DNA from: an uncultured Sphingomonadaceae bacterium
GTDB lineage: Bacteria > Pseudomonadota > Alphaproteobacteria > Sphingomonadales > Sphingomonadaceae
DNA length: 64,000 nt
Direction: 5' to 3'
Assembly (NCBI GenBank): GCA_913060895.1
Contig: CAJXSN010000007.1
Span: 62,001-126,000 of the forward strand
Each line of letters opens with the position of its first letter. The stretch's first letter is position 1. Both the position numbers and the translations under genes were made by a program. Below are positions 46,409-55,475 of the stretch, piece after piece. The notes beneath the pieces are model-generated. The model did not search any database. It was given only the letters and a program-made list of their open reading frames with translations, and was not told the DNA's origin.

Positions 46409-47110
46409 CCGAACATGTTCTCGACCTTATTGCGCTGGCGATAGAGAGTTCGATCGTGCGCGATCTGGATCTTTCGATTGGCCTTTGAAGGGTCACAGGC
46501 GGCAATGCCACGATTGGCCAGAGCGGCGCGGAACCAGTCGGCATCATAGCCCTTATCGCTGAGCAGCGCCTTGGCCTTAAGGAGCGCGTCGAGCATCAGC
46601 GCCGCGCCCTTGGAATCGCTTACTGGCCTTCGCTTAGCAGCAAGACCAGTGGCCGCCCTTGGCCGTCGCAGACGGCATGAAGCTTGGAGTTCAAGCCGCC
46701 TTTGGTGCGTCCGATACGTCTGGCAAGCGCACTTTTTTTAACAGGCTGGCAAATGTCCGGTAAGCCTTGAGATGGGTCGCATCGATCATCAACTGGTCCT
46801 GCTTTCCACCCTTGGCAGCCAGCGCGGCAAAGATCTTGTTGAACACGCCCAGCCGACTCCAGCGGATGAACCAATTGTAGATCGTCTTGTGCGGCCCATA
46901 CTCGCGCGGTGCATCGCGCTAATGAAGGTCATTGCGGATCAAGAAGATAATCCCGTCGACGGTCCGTCGATCATCGACCCACGGCTAGCGGGAAATACGG
47001 CTGGATCCGGCGCTTCTAAGCCTCCAACAACCAAATCAGATCACTTATGTCACCTACTCAGGTTTGCCGCTGAACCAGATTATAGAGTTCTTGGGCATCC
47101 CTCTGATGGG
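46406..47110 (-). pseudogene. Degenerate IS5-family transposase
   Basis: On the minus strand the pieces read DAPREYGPHKTIYN, RRIGRTKGGLNSKLHAVCDG with QGRPLVLLLSEGQ, then KALLSDKGYDADWFRAALAN and LYRQRNKVENMFG. This is an IS5-group DDE transposase with a decayed start (near 47049), several stops and shifts. It ends abruptly after NMFG at 46406, where the IS3 fragment takes over, so its C-terminus and left terminal repeat are lost. Inactive. Confidence 0.82.
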
Positions 47111-47416
47111 CCCTGAGCCTAACGGATGATTGCTGAAGCAGCGTTCTTAAGAAGAGGATTGTAGAAACTGTGAGTTACCTCCAAGAGACTTCAAACCAAT
47201 GAATTAGCATTGGTAAGAGAGCCTTTTTGTAGGACTTTCTATGTAACCCCGAGAATTTAATGAGATAGATCAAAGCATTATATTCCCGGTGCGATGCTTC
47301 TTCTGCACCGCCGACTTGTCTCTGGACACCCCCCGCACTCCCTCGATTGCGTTCTGTCTCATGAAAGCGGGCTTTAAGAGAGCAAAAATTTAAAAATGCT
47401 TGCCGGAAAACCCCGG

Positions 47417-47429
47417 TTGATGGTATCAA
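47417..47429. promoter_or_regulatory. Candidate IclR operator (autoregulation)
   Basis: TTGAT-GGT-ATCAA, a perfect 5-base inverted repeat, ends 9 bases before the iclR-family ATG. There is no ribosome site between it and the start, so a leaderless or very short-leader message is possible. The rest of the gap 47111-47438 is AT-rich and has no supported gene. Confidence 0.45.
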
Positions 47430-47438
47430 ATACTCTAC

Positions 47439-48212
47439 ATGGGTAGAGGTGTAAAATCAGCCGAAAGAGTGCTGGAGCTTCTTGAGTATTTGTCTGACAC
47501 CGGAACGGCAGGTGTCCGTCTCAAAGATGTTCAACAGGCCCTCAACTGGCCACAATCGAGTTGTTCAATGCTGATCAACCGATTGGTGGAGCTCGGCTAT
47601 TTGCGGACGTTGCCGCAGGAAAGAAGATTTGTTCCCACGCTGCGGTTCGCTTTAATGGGTTCCAATTATCTGGCGCAGGGCCAGCACCTCAAGGACTTGC
47701 TGAGCCGTTTCGAAGAATTATGCGAAACAGCGGGCAATCTGTGTTTCATCGCCCAGCGGAACGGACCCAGCCTCCAGTATATTGCCTTCAAGCAGTTGGG
47801 AACTGGCGAGGAGCCAGCTCCGCGTGTAGGTCTGATGCGCCCTCTGGCACTTGCGGCTTCTGGCAGAGTGCTGCTTTCTTTCATGCCCGAGGCGGAAGTC
47901 CTCGGTATTCTTCATCGCAACAATGCCGAAGCACCTAGCAGACATTGTCTGATAGCCCCCGGTTCGCTGATGTCGGATCTGGAAATGATCCGTAGCGAAG
48001 GGATCGCTGAAAGCGATCCGCAATTTACGCCGGGGCTGGTCGGTTTTGCCACTTGGCTGACAGACAAAGACACACAAATGGCCTATGCAATTGGCGTCGC
48101 GGTCCCCACCCGCAGTAGCAAACGCCATCGAGATCGCGCAGTTCACGCGCTTTCCCAGATCAATCAGGGCTGTGCCCTTCTGAATACAGCGCACCATTCA
48201 ATCGATCAATAA
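47439..48212 (+). CDS. IclR family transcriptional regulator
   Basis: A 257-residue regulator with an N-terminal winged helix (VKSAERVLELLEYLSDTGTA, then QALNWPQSSCSMLINRLVEL) and the C-terminal effector domain (LGTGEEPAPRVGLMRPLALA, SGRVLLSFM, VGFATWLTDKDTQMAYAIGV). IclR proteins in aromatic catabolism usually sense the substrate or an intermediate. It is first gene of the cluster and same direction as the old yellow enzyme gene 64 bases on. It likely governs the whole 47-60 kb cluster. Confidence 0.92.
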   Translation: MGRGVKSAERVLELLEYLSDTGTAGVRLKDVQQALNWPQSSCSMLINRLVELGYLRTLPQERRFVPTLRFALMGSNYLAQGQHLKDLLSRFEELCETAGNLCFIAQRNGPSLQYIAFKQLGTGEEPAPRVGLMRPLALAASGRVLLSFMPEAEVLGILHRNNAEAPSRHCLIAPGSLMSDLEMIRSEGIAESDPQFTPGLVGFATWLTDKDTQMAYAIGVAVPTRSSKRHRDRAVHALSQINQGCALLNTAHHSIDQ

Positions 48213-48276
48213 GGCCCGGGTCTGAAATCAATCCCGCTAGCGGAGTGTGCCAAACCCCAAGTTTCCGGAGAAACAA

Positions 48277-49350
48277 ATGCACACAGGATTGAACTCTGTT
48301 TCGTTGGCTCGGGGAGCGCAGATGCGCAACCGTATTGGTCTCTCCCCTCTCACCAATCGGCAGAGCAATGCCGATGGCACAGCGTCACAGGATGATCTGC
48401 ACTGGCTGGCTATGCGGGCTGAAGGCGGGTTCGGCATGGTTATGACCTGCGGCACATTCGTGAACGAGGAGGGACGAGGATTTGCGGGGCAGCTGGGTGC
48501 GTCTCATGACCGGCATATCGAAGGTTTGAGCAAGCTGGCCGGTGCCATCGGTGCAGGCGGCGCGCTTGCGATCCTTCAATTGCAGCATGCCGGACGGCGG
48601 TCTCCAAGCGATCTCATCGGCGGGCTGCCCGTCGCCCCGGTGCCTGGCGGGGAAAGCGGTGTCAGGGTGCTGTCCAGTGGGGAGGTTGAACGAACGATTG
48701 ATGCCTATGTCGCCGCTGCGCGGCGTGCCGAGGCAGCAGGGTTCGACGGGGTAGAGATACATTCGGCTCATGGCTATCTGGCCTGCGAATTTCTCAGCCT
48801 TGAAAACAATCGGGAGGACGGTTGGGGCGGATCGTTCGATGATCGTCGCAGGTTCCTGGATACTATCATCGAGGGCGTAAGAGCTGCGACTGCCCAGAAT
48901 TTCCAGGTTGGTGTGCGATTATCGCCGGAGCGGCACAATCTGGACACGGGCGAGGCTCTTGTCCTTGCAGAAACGCTGATGCAATCGGGCGATATTGATT
49001 TCCTTGATATGTCGCTCTGGGACAGCTTCTCATCTCCGGCTGATCCGCGGTATTCCGACACCCCTCTGATTGACCTGTTCGGCGCGCTTCCAAAGGGTGA
49101 ATGCCGCCTGGGGGTCGCGGGGAAGATTGAATCGTCTACAGATGTGAGAAACTGCCTTGAACGCGGCGCCGATTTCGTTCTGCTAGGGCGAGGGGGTATT
49201 CTCCATCACGATTGGCCCAGGAAGCTCGAACTGGATGGACAGTTCACGACTAGGTCGCTGCCTGTATCGTGCAACTATCTTCGCTCCGAAGGATTGGGAC
49301 AGGCGTTCATTGACTATCTGCAAGGTTTTCCCGGAATGATCGAGGAATAA
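48277..49350 (+). CDS. Old yellow enzyme family NADH:flavin oxidoreductase
   Basis: A 357-residue FMN TIM-barrel ene-reductase-type protein. The ATG at 48277 is six bases after CGGAG. It has the FMN region RIGLSPLTNRQSNADG, the substrate-binding HxxH-like EIHSAHGYL with NNREDGWGGSFDDRRRF, and LLGRGGILHHDWPRKL. OYE proteins reduce activated C=C bonds or aromatize or reduce ring intermediates. In this cluster it could reduce an unsaturated acid or prepare the ring. The FMN-site residues look intact; the specific reaction is unknown. Confidence 0.88.
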   Translation: MHTGLNSVSLARGAQMRNRIGLSPLTNRQSNADGTASQDDLHWLAMRAEGGFGMVMTCGTFVNEEGRGFAGQLGASHDRHIEGLSKLAGAIGAGGALAILQLQHAGRRSPSDLIGGLPVAPVPGGESGVRVLSSGEVERTIDAYVAAARRAEAAGFDGVEIHSAHGYLACEFLSLENNREDGWGGSFDDRRRFLDTIIEGVRAATAQNFQVGVRLSPERHNLDTGEALVLAETLMQSGDIDFLDMSLWDSFSSPADPRYSDTPLIDLFGALPKGECRLGVAGKIESSTDVRNCLERGADFVLLGRGGILHHDWPRKLELDGQFTTRSLPVSCNYLRSEGLGQAFIDYLQGFPGMIEE

Positions 49351-49421
49351 CCTAGCCGCGCCTTGCAAACCCTTCGCCCGATCGTTCGATGAACCAAGGT
49401 TGGGATGACGCCTGCGATACC

Positions 49422-50786
49422 TTAGCTGATCGGTTTGTCAGGAAGCGTCCGCCAAGCCATCGCGAAGCAGGCCGCTGAGAAGAAAACGAGTCCGGTCGTG
49501 CTCACCATTGCCCATCGTAGAGCCTCGTCCGACCCCATATAGCTGGCTAGAAAATCACTCAGGCCGCCCAGAACAACAGGGCCAAACCCAAGGCCAATAC
49601 CGTTCATCACCATCAGGAAAACCGACACTGCTGTCGCTCTGGAACGAGGCGCTATGAGGCTATGGATGGTAGCGAATACAGGACCGTACCACATGCTTTT
49701 GAGAAGCGCGGCAAACGCGAACAAGCCCAGTGCCGCCGGCACACTGGGTACGATCAATGCGCAGAGCGTGAGCGGCGTCCCGATCGCCGTGGCCAATGTT
49801 GGCACCATCATGTAATCTTTGAACCTTTTGACTGCCAAACGATCTGCCAGCCGCCCGCCCAATGCTGTGCCCAGTGCTCCTGATATCCCGATTGCGAGGC
49901 CCAGCGCCAATCCAAGAAAAGCCAGAGGGCCGCCCATGTTTGTCTGTACCGCTAGCATGTCGAGTTCGGCAGAATGATTACGTAGGAAAAAAGAGGCATA
50001 AAAGGTCGCGTGGCCATAGCCCGCCATGGCCAAAATCGACGCGCCAATTGTAATCCACACAAAGCTGCGCAACGCCCAAAGTTCCTTGAGCACGACCAAC
50101 AGCGAGGGGACTTTTGCAAGCGCAGTATCGCTGTCCGAGGCACCTTCCGCCGACGGCATCTTCAAAACCGCAATCGAGCGCGGATCACGCACGAAAAACA
50201 GCAGCACCATTGCTAAGACCAAACCGGGGATGCCTACAAGGAAGAATGCTGATCTCCAGTCGAAATGATGTGCAATGATACCGCCGGCTGCCAGCCCTAG
50301 AAGCGATCCGATCGGCAACCCCATTGAGAAAACCGCTAACGCGGTCGCACGCTGTTTTTGTGGTGTAATGTCGGAAATCAGTGAATGGGCTGTCGGTACG
50401 CAACCTGATTCTGCAGTGCCGACACCGACCCTAGCTACAAGCAACTGGACAAAGCTGGTCGCCAGCCCCGACATAGCGGTGAAACCGCTCCATATCGTGA
50501 CGATGCACGACAGGATATAAACGCGATTCCAGCGTTCAGCGAGACGTGCCAGTGGAACCCCGCCCAAAGTATAGAACAGCGCAAAAGCTGGCCCGGCTAG
50601 CACCCCCAATTGCCAATCAGCCAAAGCCAGATCGTCCTTGATAGGCTCTGCCAAGATGTTGACGATCTGACGATCAATGAACGCCAGCGCGTAGATCGCG
50701 GTCAACAAGATCAAAGTGAAACGCTGCTTCGTTTTGGCGATTGGCAGGGTTGAATGCGTGGACGATGCAGAGTTGGTTTTTTCCAT
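49422..50786 (-). CDS. MFS transporter (aromatic acid/spinster-like)
   Basis: A 454-residue secondary transporter with twelve predicted helices. It has the loop 2-3 signature GVPLARLAERWNRVYILS and the helix 1 motif YALAFIDRQIVNILAEPIKDD typical of spinster-like and related MFS carriers. It is likely to import the cluster's substrate over the inner membrane, after the TonB receptor at the other end. It is divergent from the Rieske oxygenase gene, sharing a 292-base control region that contains a perfect palindrome. Confidence 0.9.
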   Translation of the reverse strand: MEKTNSASSTHSTLPIAKTKQRFTLILLTAIYALAFIDRQIVNILAEPIKDDLALADWQLGVLAGPAFALFYTLGGVPLARLAERWNRVYILSCIVTIWSGFTAMSGLATSFVQLLVARVGVGTAESGCVPTAHSLISDITPQKQRATALAVFSMGLPIGSLLGLAAGGIIAHHFDWRSAFFLVGIPGLVLAMVLLFFVRDPRSIAVLKMPSAEGASDSDTALAKVPSLLVVLKELWALRSFVWITIGASILAMAGYGHATFYASFFLRNHSAELDMLAVQTNMGGPLAFLGLALGLAIGISGALGTALGGRLADRLAVKRFKDYMMVPTLATAIGTPLTLCALIVPSVPAALGLFAFAALLKSMWYGPVFATIHSLIAPRSRATAVSVFLMVMNGIGLGFGPVVLGGLSDFLASYMGSDEALRWAMVSTTGLVFFSAACFAMAWRTLPDKPIS

Positions 50787-50894
50787 TTGTGATTACCGCT
50801 CCTGCTGGATCGGCTGGCATGCCGAGGGAGTTTTGTTGTTCATCGAAGACAGCTGGAGCAAAATAGTGCTCTTGTCTTGGTCCATGAACAAAAA

Positions 50895-50908
50895 ATCACA
50901 TATGTGAT
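50895..50908. promoter_or_regulatory. Palindromic operator candidate ATCACATATGTGAT
   Basis: A perfect 14-base palindrome in the 292-base gap between divergent transporter and Rieske oxygenase genes, 109 bases before the transporter ATG and 171 before the oxygenase. A weaker inverted pair TTGCA/TGCAA lies near 50956-50975. Such TCACA-TGTGA sites bind dimeric regulators of the GntR/CRP/IclR kind; which one is open. Confidence 0.6.
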
Positions 50909-51078
50909 AAATGCAAGTTAAGCCCTCTTACTGCTTTCGTTTGTTCGTTCGTATTGCAATATGAATTATGCAAACAACGCAATAAATAAAAAGTCTGAAC
51001 TAAGACCTGTACGACACACCTTGATATTAAGGCATTGCAGGCCTGACTACACTCTCGGGCTATAAATTGGAGGAGCGC

Positions 51079-52401
51079 ATGGCGAATAATCCTAATGAAA
51101 TTTTTAACCGTGTTGGGCCTGGGACCCCGATGGGAAATCTGTTCCGCCGGTTTTGGATGCCTGCCCTCCTTTCGGCACAGGTGGACGAGGCAGACGGAGC
51201 CCCCGTGCGGCTGCGCATTTTGAGTGAGAATCTAGTCGCCTTCAGGGATTCCAACGGTAAGGTCGGGGTTATCGATGCTTTCTGCCGGCATCGGCAAGCC
51301 CCCCTGTTTTTCGGCCGCAACGAAGAATGCGGTCTGCGCTGCGTTTATCATGGCTGGAAGTGGAACGTTGACGGTGATTGCGTTGACATGCCGAACCTCC
51401 AGCCTCCGGCGAATTACGAGGAACTAAAAGAAAAGGCTCGTATCAAGAGTTATCCGACCTGTGAAAAAGGCGGGATCATATGGGTTTATATGGGCCCGGA
51501 AGACAAGCAGCCGCCCATGCCAGATTTTGAATGGCTCAACGTGCCCGAAGATCATGTGATGGTGGCGAGCTGGATACATCATTCCAACTTCCACCTACCG
51601 ATGGAAGGGGAAATCGATACTTCGCATATCAGCTTCCTACACAGCGCCCAGCCCGATTCCAACTCGGTGGTCGGAAACTCATTGGCAATGGCGGACGACG
51701 GTGCGCCGGAGATCACGTTGAACGAAACCAAATACGGCTACATCTATGGTTCGAGACGCAATGCAGATGGCGAATATTACTGGCGCGTAACCCAATGGAT
51801 GCTTCCAATGTGGAGTGCGATCCCCGGTGCAATGGGCGATTTCATCGGAAATGGCCGAGGCTGGGTGCCGATTGATGACCACACCACAATGGCGTTTTGC
51901 TACCTGTATCGCCCCGACCGCCCGTTGTCGGATGAAGAACAGGCTTTCTCAAAAAGCGGGGCAGCTTTCCCCCCGCGCACCGAATACCGGCCGGTGGAAC
52001 TGCGTGATGGCTATGTCATCGATGCCTACGACACTATCGCCAATAAAAGTAATGATTTCCTGATCGATCGGGAAATGCAGAAGACCAAGAACTACACCGG
52101 TGTGTGGGGCATTAGCGAGCAGGATCGTACGCTGATCGAATCTATGCCGTGGGCCGACCGAAGTGAACCGGGCATTCTCGACACCTCGGAAGAGCTGCTG
52201 GTGAAGTCCGATTATCCCATCATCAAGGCCCGGCGCATACTGATAAACTTGGCGCGTGACCTCGAGAAAGGGATCGAACCGGCACCGGCTCATGCGGGTG
52301 GCTGCGGGGTGCGTGCGATTAGCATCAAGTCCCCCATCGCCGACTTTGAAGAGCTGATGGAGAAACACGGAGAGCTGGGTCAGGCCACGGTCAAGCCCTA
52401 A
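51079..52401 (+). CDS. Rieske non-heme iron oxygenase, large (alpha) subunit
   Basis: A 440-residue aromatic ring-hydroxylating oxygenase similar in layout to phthalate 4,5-dioxygenase. The Rieske cluster ligands are Cys69, His71 (FCRHRQAP), Cys88 and His91 (CVYHGWKW). The mononuclear iron site EIDTSHISFLHS gives Asp180, His183 and His188, with a late Asp in NDFLIDREMQ. This type (OxyDOs without beta subunit) takes electrons from a reductase that is absent nearby. ATG at 51079 with GGAGG five bases ahead. The next gene is a dihydrodiol dehydrogenase-like one, so cis-dihydroxylation of an aromatic acid is likely. Confidence 0.9.
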   Translation: MANNPNEIFNRVGPGTPMGNLFRRFWMPALLSAQVDEADGAPVRLRILSENLVAFRDSNGKVGVIDAFCRHRQAPLFFGRNEECGLRCVYHGWKWNVDGDCVDMPNLQPPANYEELKEKARIKSYPTCEKGGIIWVYMGPEDKQPPMPDFEWLNVPEDHVMVASWIHHSNFHLPMEGEIDTSHISFLHSAQPDSNSVVGNSLAMADDGAPEITLNETKYGYIYGSRRNADGEYYWRVTQWMLPMWSAIPGAMGDFIGNGRGWVPIDDHTTMAFCYLYRPDRPLSDEEQAFSKSGAAFPPRTEYRPVELRDGYVIDAYDTIANKSNDFLIDREMQKTKNYTGVWGISEQDRTLIESMPWADRSEPGILDTSEELLVKSDYPIIKARRILINLARDLEKGIEPAPAHAGGCGVRAISIKSPIADFEELMEKHGELGQATVKP

Positions 52402-52513
52402 TTTCCGACGCCCATCATGGCAGCGAAGCGCAGCATCAAAAGCGGCGCTTGCGCGAAGCTTGCTCTTTAATTGCGGAGAGAACCCAGCGTTCAGCAGAAC
52501 AAGTTGGTGAGAG

Positions 52514-53752
52514 ATGAATAAGACCAAAAATCCCAAGCAGGTACAGATCGGCATCGTCGGCCTTGGCATGGCTGGGTCGATCATGATTCCCGTCATTGAG
52601 GCCCACCCAGAAGTGGTGCTGGCTGGTGCTGCTGAGCCAAGTGAAGAGTTCCGCCACCGCTTTGCGAAAGACTTCGAATGCCCGGTCACCGAAACCCTCG
52701 AGGAACTGGTGCGGCTCCCTGAGCTGGATGCGGTCTACATCGCAACACCGCACCAGATGCACTGCGATCACGTGCTGATGGCGGCGCGCCATGGCAAACA
52801 TGTGATTGTTGAGAAGCCGATGGCGCTGAAGGCTGAGGATTGCGAGGAGATGATCCGGGCCTGCGAGGAAGCCGCAGTCGCAATCGTCGTCGGCCACACT
52901 CACGGCTTCGGTGCACCGGTGGCTGCGATCCGGGAAATGGTCGCAAGCGGCAGGTTTGGCGCACTGCGGATGCTCCAGTCATTTAACTACACCAACTTCC
53001 TGTATCGGCCACGGCGACCGGAGGAGTTGGACAGTAATCTGGGTGGCGGCATCCTGTTTAACCAAGTCCCGCACCAGATCGAGATCATCCGAACTATCGC
53101 TGGGGGTGACAAAGTCACCAGTGTAACTGCCGTTACCGGGAAATACGATACCGACCGCAACACCGAAGGGGCCGTAATGGCCATGCTCGATCTGTCAGGG
53201 GGCGCGTCGGCGACGATCGTCTATAGCGGCTACGACCACTTCGACAGCGATGAATTCCATGGTTGGATTGGGGAAGGTGGGAACACGAAGGAACCGGCTC
53301 AGGGGCAGACTCGCGCCCAATTGGCACAGATGCGCGAGCAATCCGACGAGGCCGATATGCGCAACCAGCTGTTTGGCTATGGCAGCAAGTTGTGGCCGCA
53401 GATTCAGGCAATGGCCCGGGCAACCGATCATCCGCATTTTGGCACGCTGATCGTTAGCTGTGAAGGCGGTGATCTTCGCAGTGCGCCGGGTGGAATCGCG
53501 ATCTATTCGGATTCTGGCCCTGAATTTGAAGAGCTCCCCCAGGCGCGGGCCGGTGGCGGTCGGGCCGAGGTGCTGGACGAACTGTGTGATGCAGTCCTGC
53601 GCGGCAAACAGCCATTCCACGACGGCTATTTCGGGCGTGACACGCTTGAAGTCTGTCTTGGGATACAGCGGGCAGCGCAGTCCGGTAAACAAATATCACT
53701 GGACGCTAAGTTCGGCGCAAATCGGCAAACAGGAAGGTTGGCCCATGTATAA
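52514..53752 (+). CDS. Gfo/Idh/MocA oxidoreductase, phthalate dihydrodiol dehydrogenase-like
   Basis: A 412-residue NAD(P) enzyme with the N-terminal motif IGIVGLGMAGSIMIP, the family EKP (HVIVEKPMAL) and a C-terminal barrel containing GHTHGFGAP and GGGILFNQVPHQIEI. Length and context next to a phthalate-dioxygenase-like protein fit Pht4-type cis-dihydrodiol dehydrogenases, which rearomatise the diol. LigC (a shorter Gfo/Idh/MocA enzyme of the protocatechuate 4,5-cleavage path) is the alternative. Its 3' end overlaps the next gene by 8 bases. Confidence 0.85.
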   Translation: MNKTKNPKQVQIGIVGLGMAGSIMIPVIEAHPEVVLAGAAEPSEEFRHRFAKDFECPVTETLEELVRLPELDAVYIATPHQMHCDHVLMAARHGKHVIVEKPMALKAEDCEEMIRACEEAAVAIVVGHTHGFGAPVAAIREMVASGRFGALRMLQSFNYTNFLYRPRRPEELDSNLGGGILFNQVPHQIEIIRTIAGGDKVTSVTAVTGKYDTDRNTEGAVMAMLDLSGGASATIVYSGYDHFDSDEFHGWIGEGGNTKEPAQGQTRAQLAQMREQSDEADMRNQLFGYGSKLWPQIQAMARATDHPHFGTLIVSCEGGDLRSAPGGIAIYSDSGPEFEELPQARAGGGRAEVLDELCDAVLRGKQPFHDGYFGRDTLEVCLGIQRAAQSGKQISLDAKFGANRQTGRLAHV

Positions 53753-54764
53753 CGACGTAAAGGTTCTCGATATTCACGGCCACGTGTCAGCTCCGATGCA
53801 TGGCACACCGACGTTGGCGCTTATGCTGGCGTCCAACACGCCATTGAGCGTCGATCCGCGCGAGGCCATCGTTCCCCGCCTTGGCCTGTCTGAGGAGGCG
53901 TGGGATGAATCGGTTACACAGCATGTAACTTTGCTTGACGAATACAACATCGATGCACAGCTTATCGGCCCGCGCCCATTCTTGATGTTGGGCTGGATGA
54001 ACCAGCACCTTCTTCCGCAGTGGACGCGTTTTGTTAACAACTCGATCTCCAAACAGGTCTCTATGGCACCGACCCGTTTCGTCGGTGCTGCGCAACTTCC
54101 GCAGAATGCTGATGCAGATGATCTGTCGCAATGTATTCCCGAACTCGAGCGATGTGTAAACGAACTCGAATTCAAGGCGGTTTACCTAAGCCCCGATCCG
54201 ACAGGCGATCGCCGATCTCCTGGCATGGACAAGCCTTATTGGTTTCCGGTCTACAAGAAATGCGAAGAATTGGGCATTCCAATTGTTGTGCATGGAACCA
54301 ATTGCATGGATCCGCGCCTCGATATCATTCCTCACAATTATCAGGTTAGTTTTGTTTGGGAGCAGTATCTGGCGACCCAATTGTTCAGTCACGGAGATGT
54401 ATTTGAACGCTTTCCGGGTTTGAAGGTTTTGATCTGTCACTGCGGCGGTGCGCTCGACCGCTTCGTAAAGACCGATTACCACCTTTCACAGAAGGATCTG
54501 TCGAAGAATCTGTTCTTCGACACCAACGCACCGGAACTGAACTTTCTGGAGGCCGCGATCAAGCAGCGGACGCCGAAGCAAATATGTTTTGGCACAGAGG
54601 CACCGGGCTCCGGCGCATCTGTCAGGCCTGAAACTGGTAGACCTGGTGATGATCTGGTTCCCGTCATTGGAAAGTTCGATTTCCTCACCGAAGACGAGAA
54701 GATCGGCATTTTTAACAAGAACCCGGCGCATGTTTGTCCGGGCCTTGGAAAGCTGGGCTGTTGA
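53745..54764 (+). CDS. LigJ-like hydratase (amidohydrolase superfamily)
   Basis: A 339-residue metal-dependent TIM barrel. ATG at 53745 follows AGGAAGG and gives the metal motif LDIHGH. The middle shows FVGAAQLPQNADADDLSQCI, ELERCVNELEFKAVYLSPDP and WFPVYKKCEELGIPIVVHGT. As I recall it, this is the order of segments in LigJ, the 4-oxalomesaconate hydratase. Related proteins decarboxylate aromatic acids, so gamma-resorcylate or ACMSD-type decarboxylase activity is the main alternative. The next gene starts on its stop codon (TTGA overlap). Confidence 0.8.
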   Translation: MYNDVKVLDIHGHVSAPMHGTPTLALMLASNTPLSVDPREAIVPRLGLSEEAWDESVTQHVTLLDEYNIDAQLIGPRPFLMLGWMNQHLLPQWTRFVNNSISKQVSMAPTRFVGAAQLPQNADADDLSQCIPELERCVNELEFKAVYLSPDPTGDRRSPGMDKPYWFPVYKKCEELGIPIVVHGTNCMDPRLDIIPHNYQVSFVWEQYLATQLFSHGDVFERFPGLKVLICHCGGALDRFVKTDYHLSQKDLSKNLFFDTNAPELNFLEAAIKQRTPKQICFGTEAPGSGASVRPETGRPGDDLVPVIGKFDFLTEDEKIGIFNKNPAHVCPGLGKLGC

Positions 54765-55408
54765 CCCGTCGAGGCCCATCTAACGGCGAACGACTGGCTG
54801 ATGTGCTGATCAAACGCGCAAAGGCTTTGTCTTCGGCAACGATGCACGAGGCTGCGGGACGCACTGGTGCCCTGCCTGCCGGTATCCGTGCGCTGGACCG
54901 GACAATGCACTGCGCTGGCAGGGCGTTGCCGGTCCGCTGCCCTCGCGGGGATAATTTGTGGATCCATTACGCGCTGGAGGCAGCTGAGCCCGACGATGTT
55001 CTGGTGATCGATGCTGGCAACAGTGGAGAGTACGGTTACTGGGGCGAAATCATGGCCACAATGGCTATCGCCCGAAAACTGGCAGGCATAGTCATTTCGG
55101 GCGGGGTGCGTGACAGTTTGAGGCTCATCGAACTGGGTCTTCCGACGTTCTCCGGCTCTGTCTCGATCCTAGGTACGGGCAAGGACCAATCGCTCGATGG
55201 GGCGCTGGGCGAACCCGTACGGGTGGGCGAAACTGTAGTGCGTCGGGGTGATTTGGTGATTGGCGATGCCGACGGCGTGGCGGTTTTTCCGGCTTCCGCA
55301 GCCGCCAGCCTGATCGACGCCTCTGAAGAGCGCGATGCCAAAGAAGTGGCGATAATTGAGCAGCTTCAGCGCGGGGCGAGCACACTGGAAGTCTACAAGT
55401 TTGAATGA
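54761..55408 (+). CDS. RraA/LigK-like aldolase (first of three)
   Basis: A 215-residue protein of the RraA-like class II pyruvate aldolase family (4-carboxy-4-hydroxy-2-oxoadipate aldolase, LigK/GalC/ProA). TTG start overlapping the hydratase stop is chosen as coupled; a TTG at 54734 is possible. It has an early SSATMHEAAGRTGALP, the PRGDNLWIHYALEAAEPDDV region that is LigK-like, and the metal/pyruvate-site GGVRDSL (Arg-Asp). The ENW-type LVIDAGNSGEYGYWG near residue 90 supports aldolase rather than the RNase E regulator. It would split the hydrated product to pyruvate plus oxaloacetate or similar. Confidence 0.85.
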   Translation: MTRRGPSNGERLADVLIKRAKALSSATMHEAAGRTGALPAGIRALDRTMHCAGRALPVRCPRGDNLWIHYALEAAEPDDVLVIDAGNSGEYGYWGEIMATMAIARKLAGIVISGGVRDSLRLIELGLPTFSGSVSILGTGKDQSLDGALGEPVRVGETVVRRGDLVIGDADGVAVFPASAAASLIDASEERDAKEVAIIEQLQRGASTLEVYKFE

Positions 55409-55475
55409 GCCAGCTGGCGCAGGTCCGGAAGCGGAATGACGTGCGTCGAACGAGGTTGAATTGGGGAGGCAGTTA

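Noticed and set aside
47175-47429. 84-codon ORF on the minus strand upstream of the IclR gene
   Set aside because: No ribosome site, no family likeness, and it overlaps the expected promoter region.
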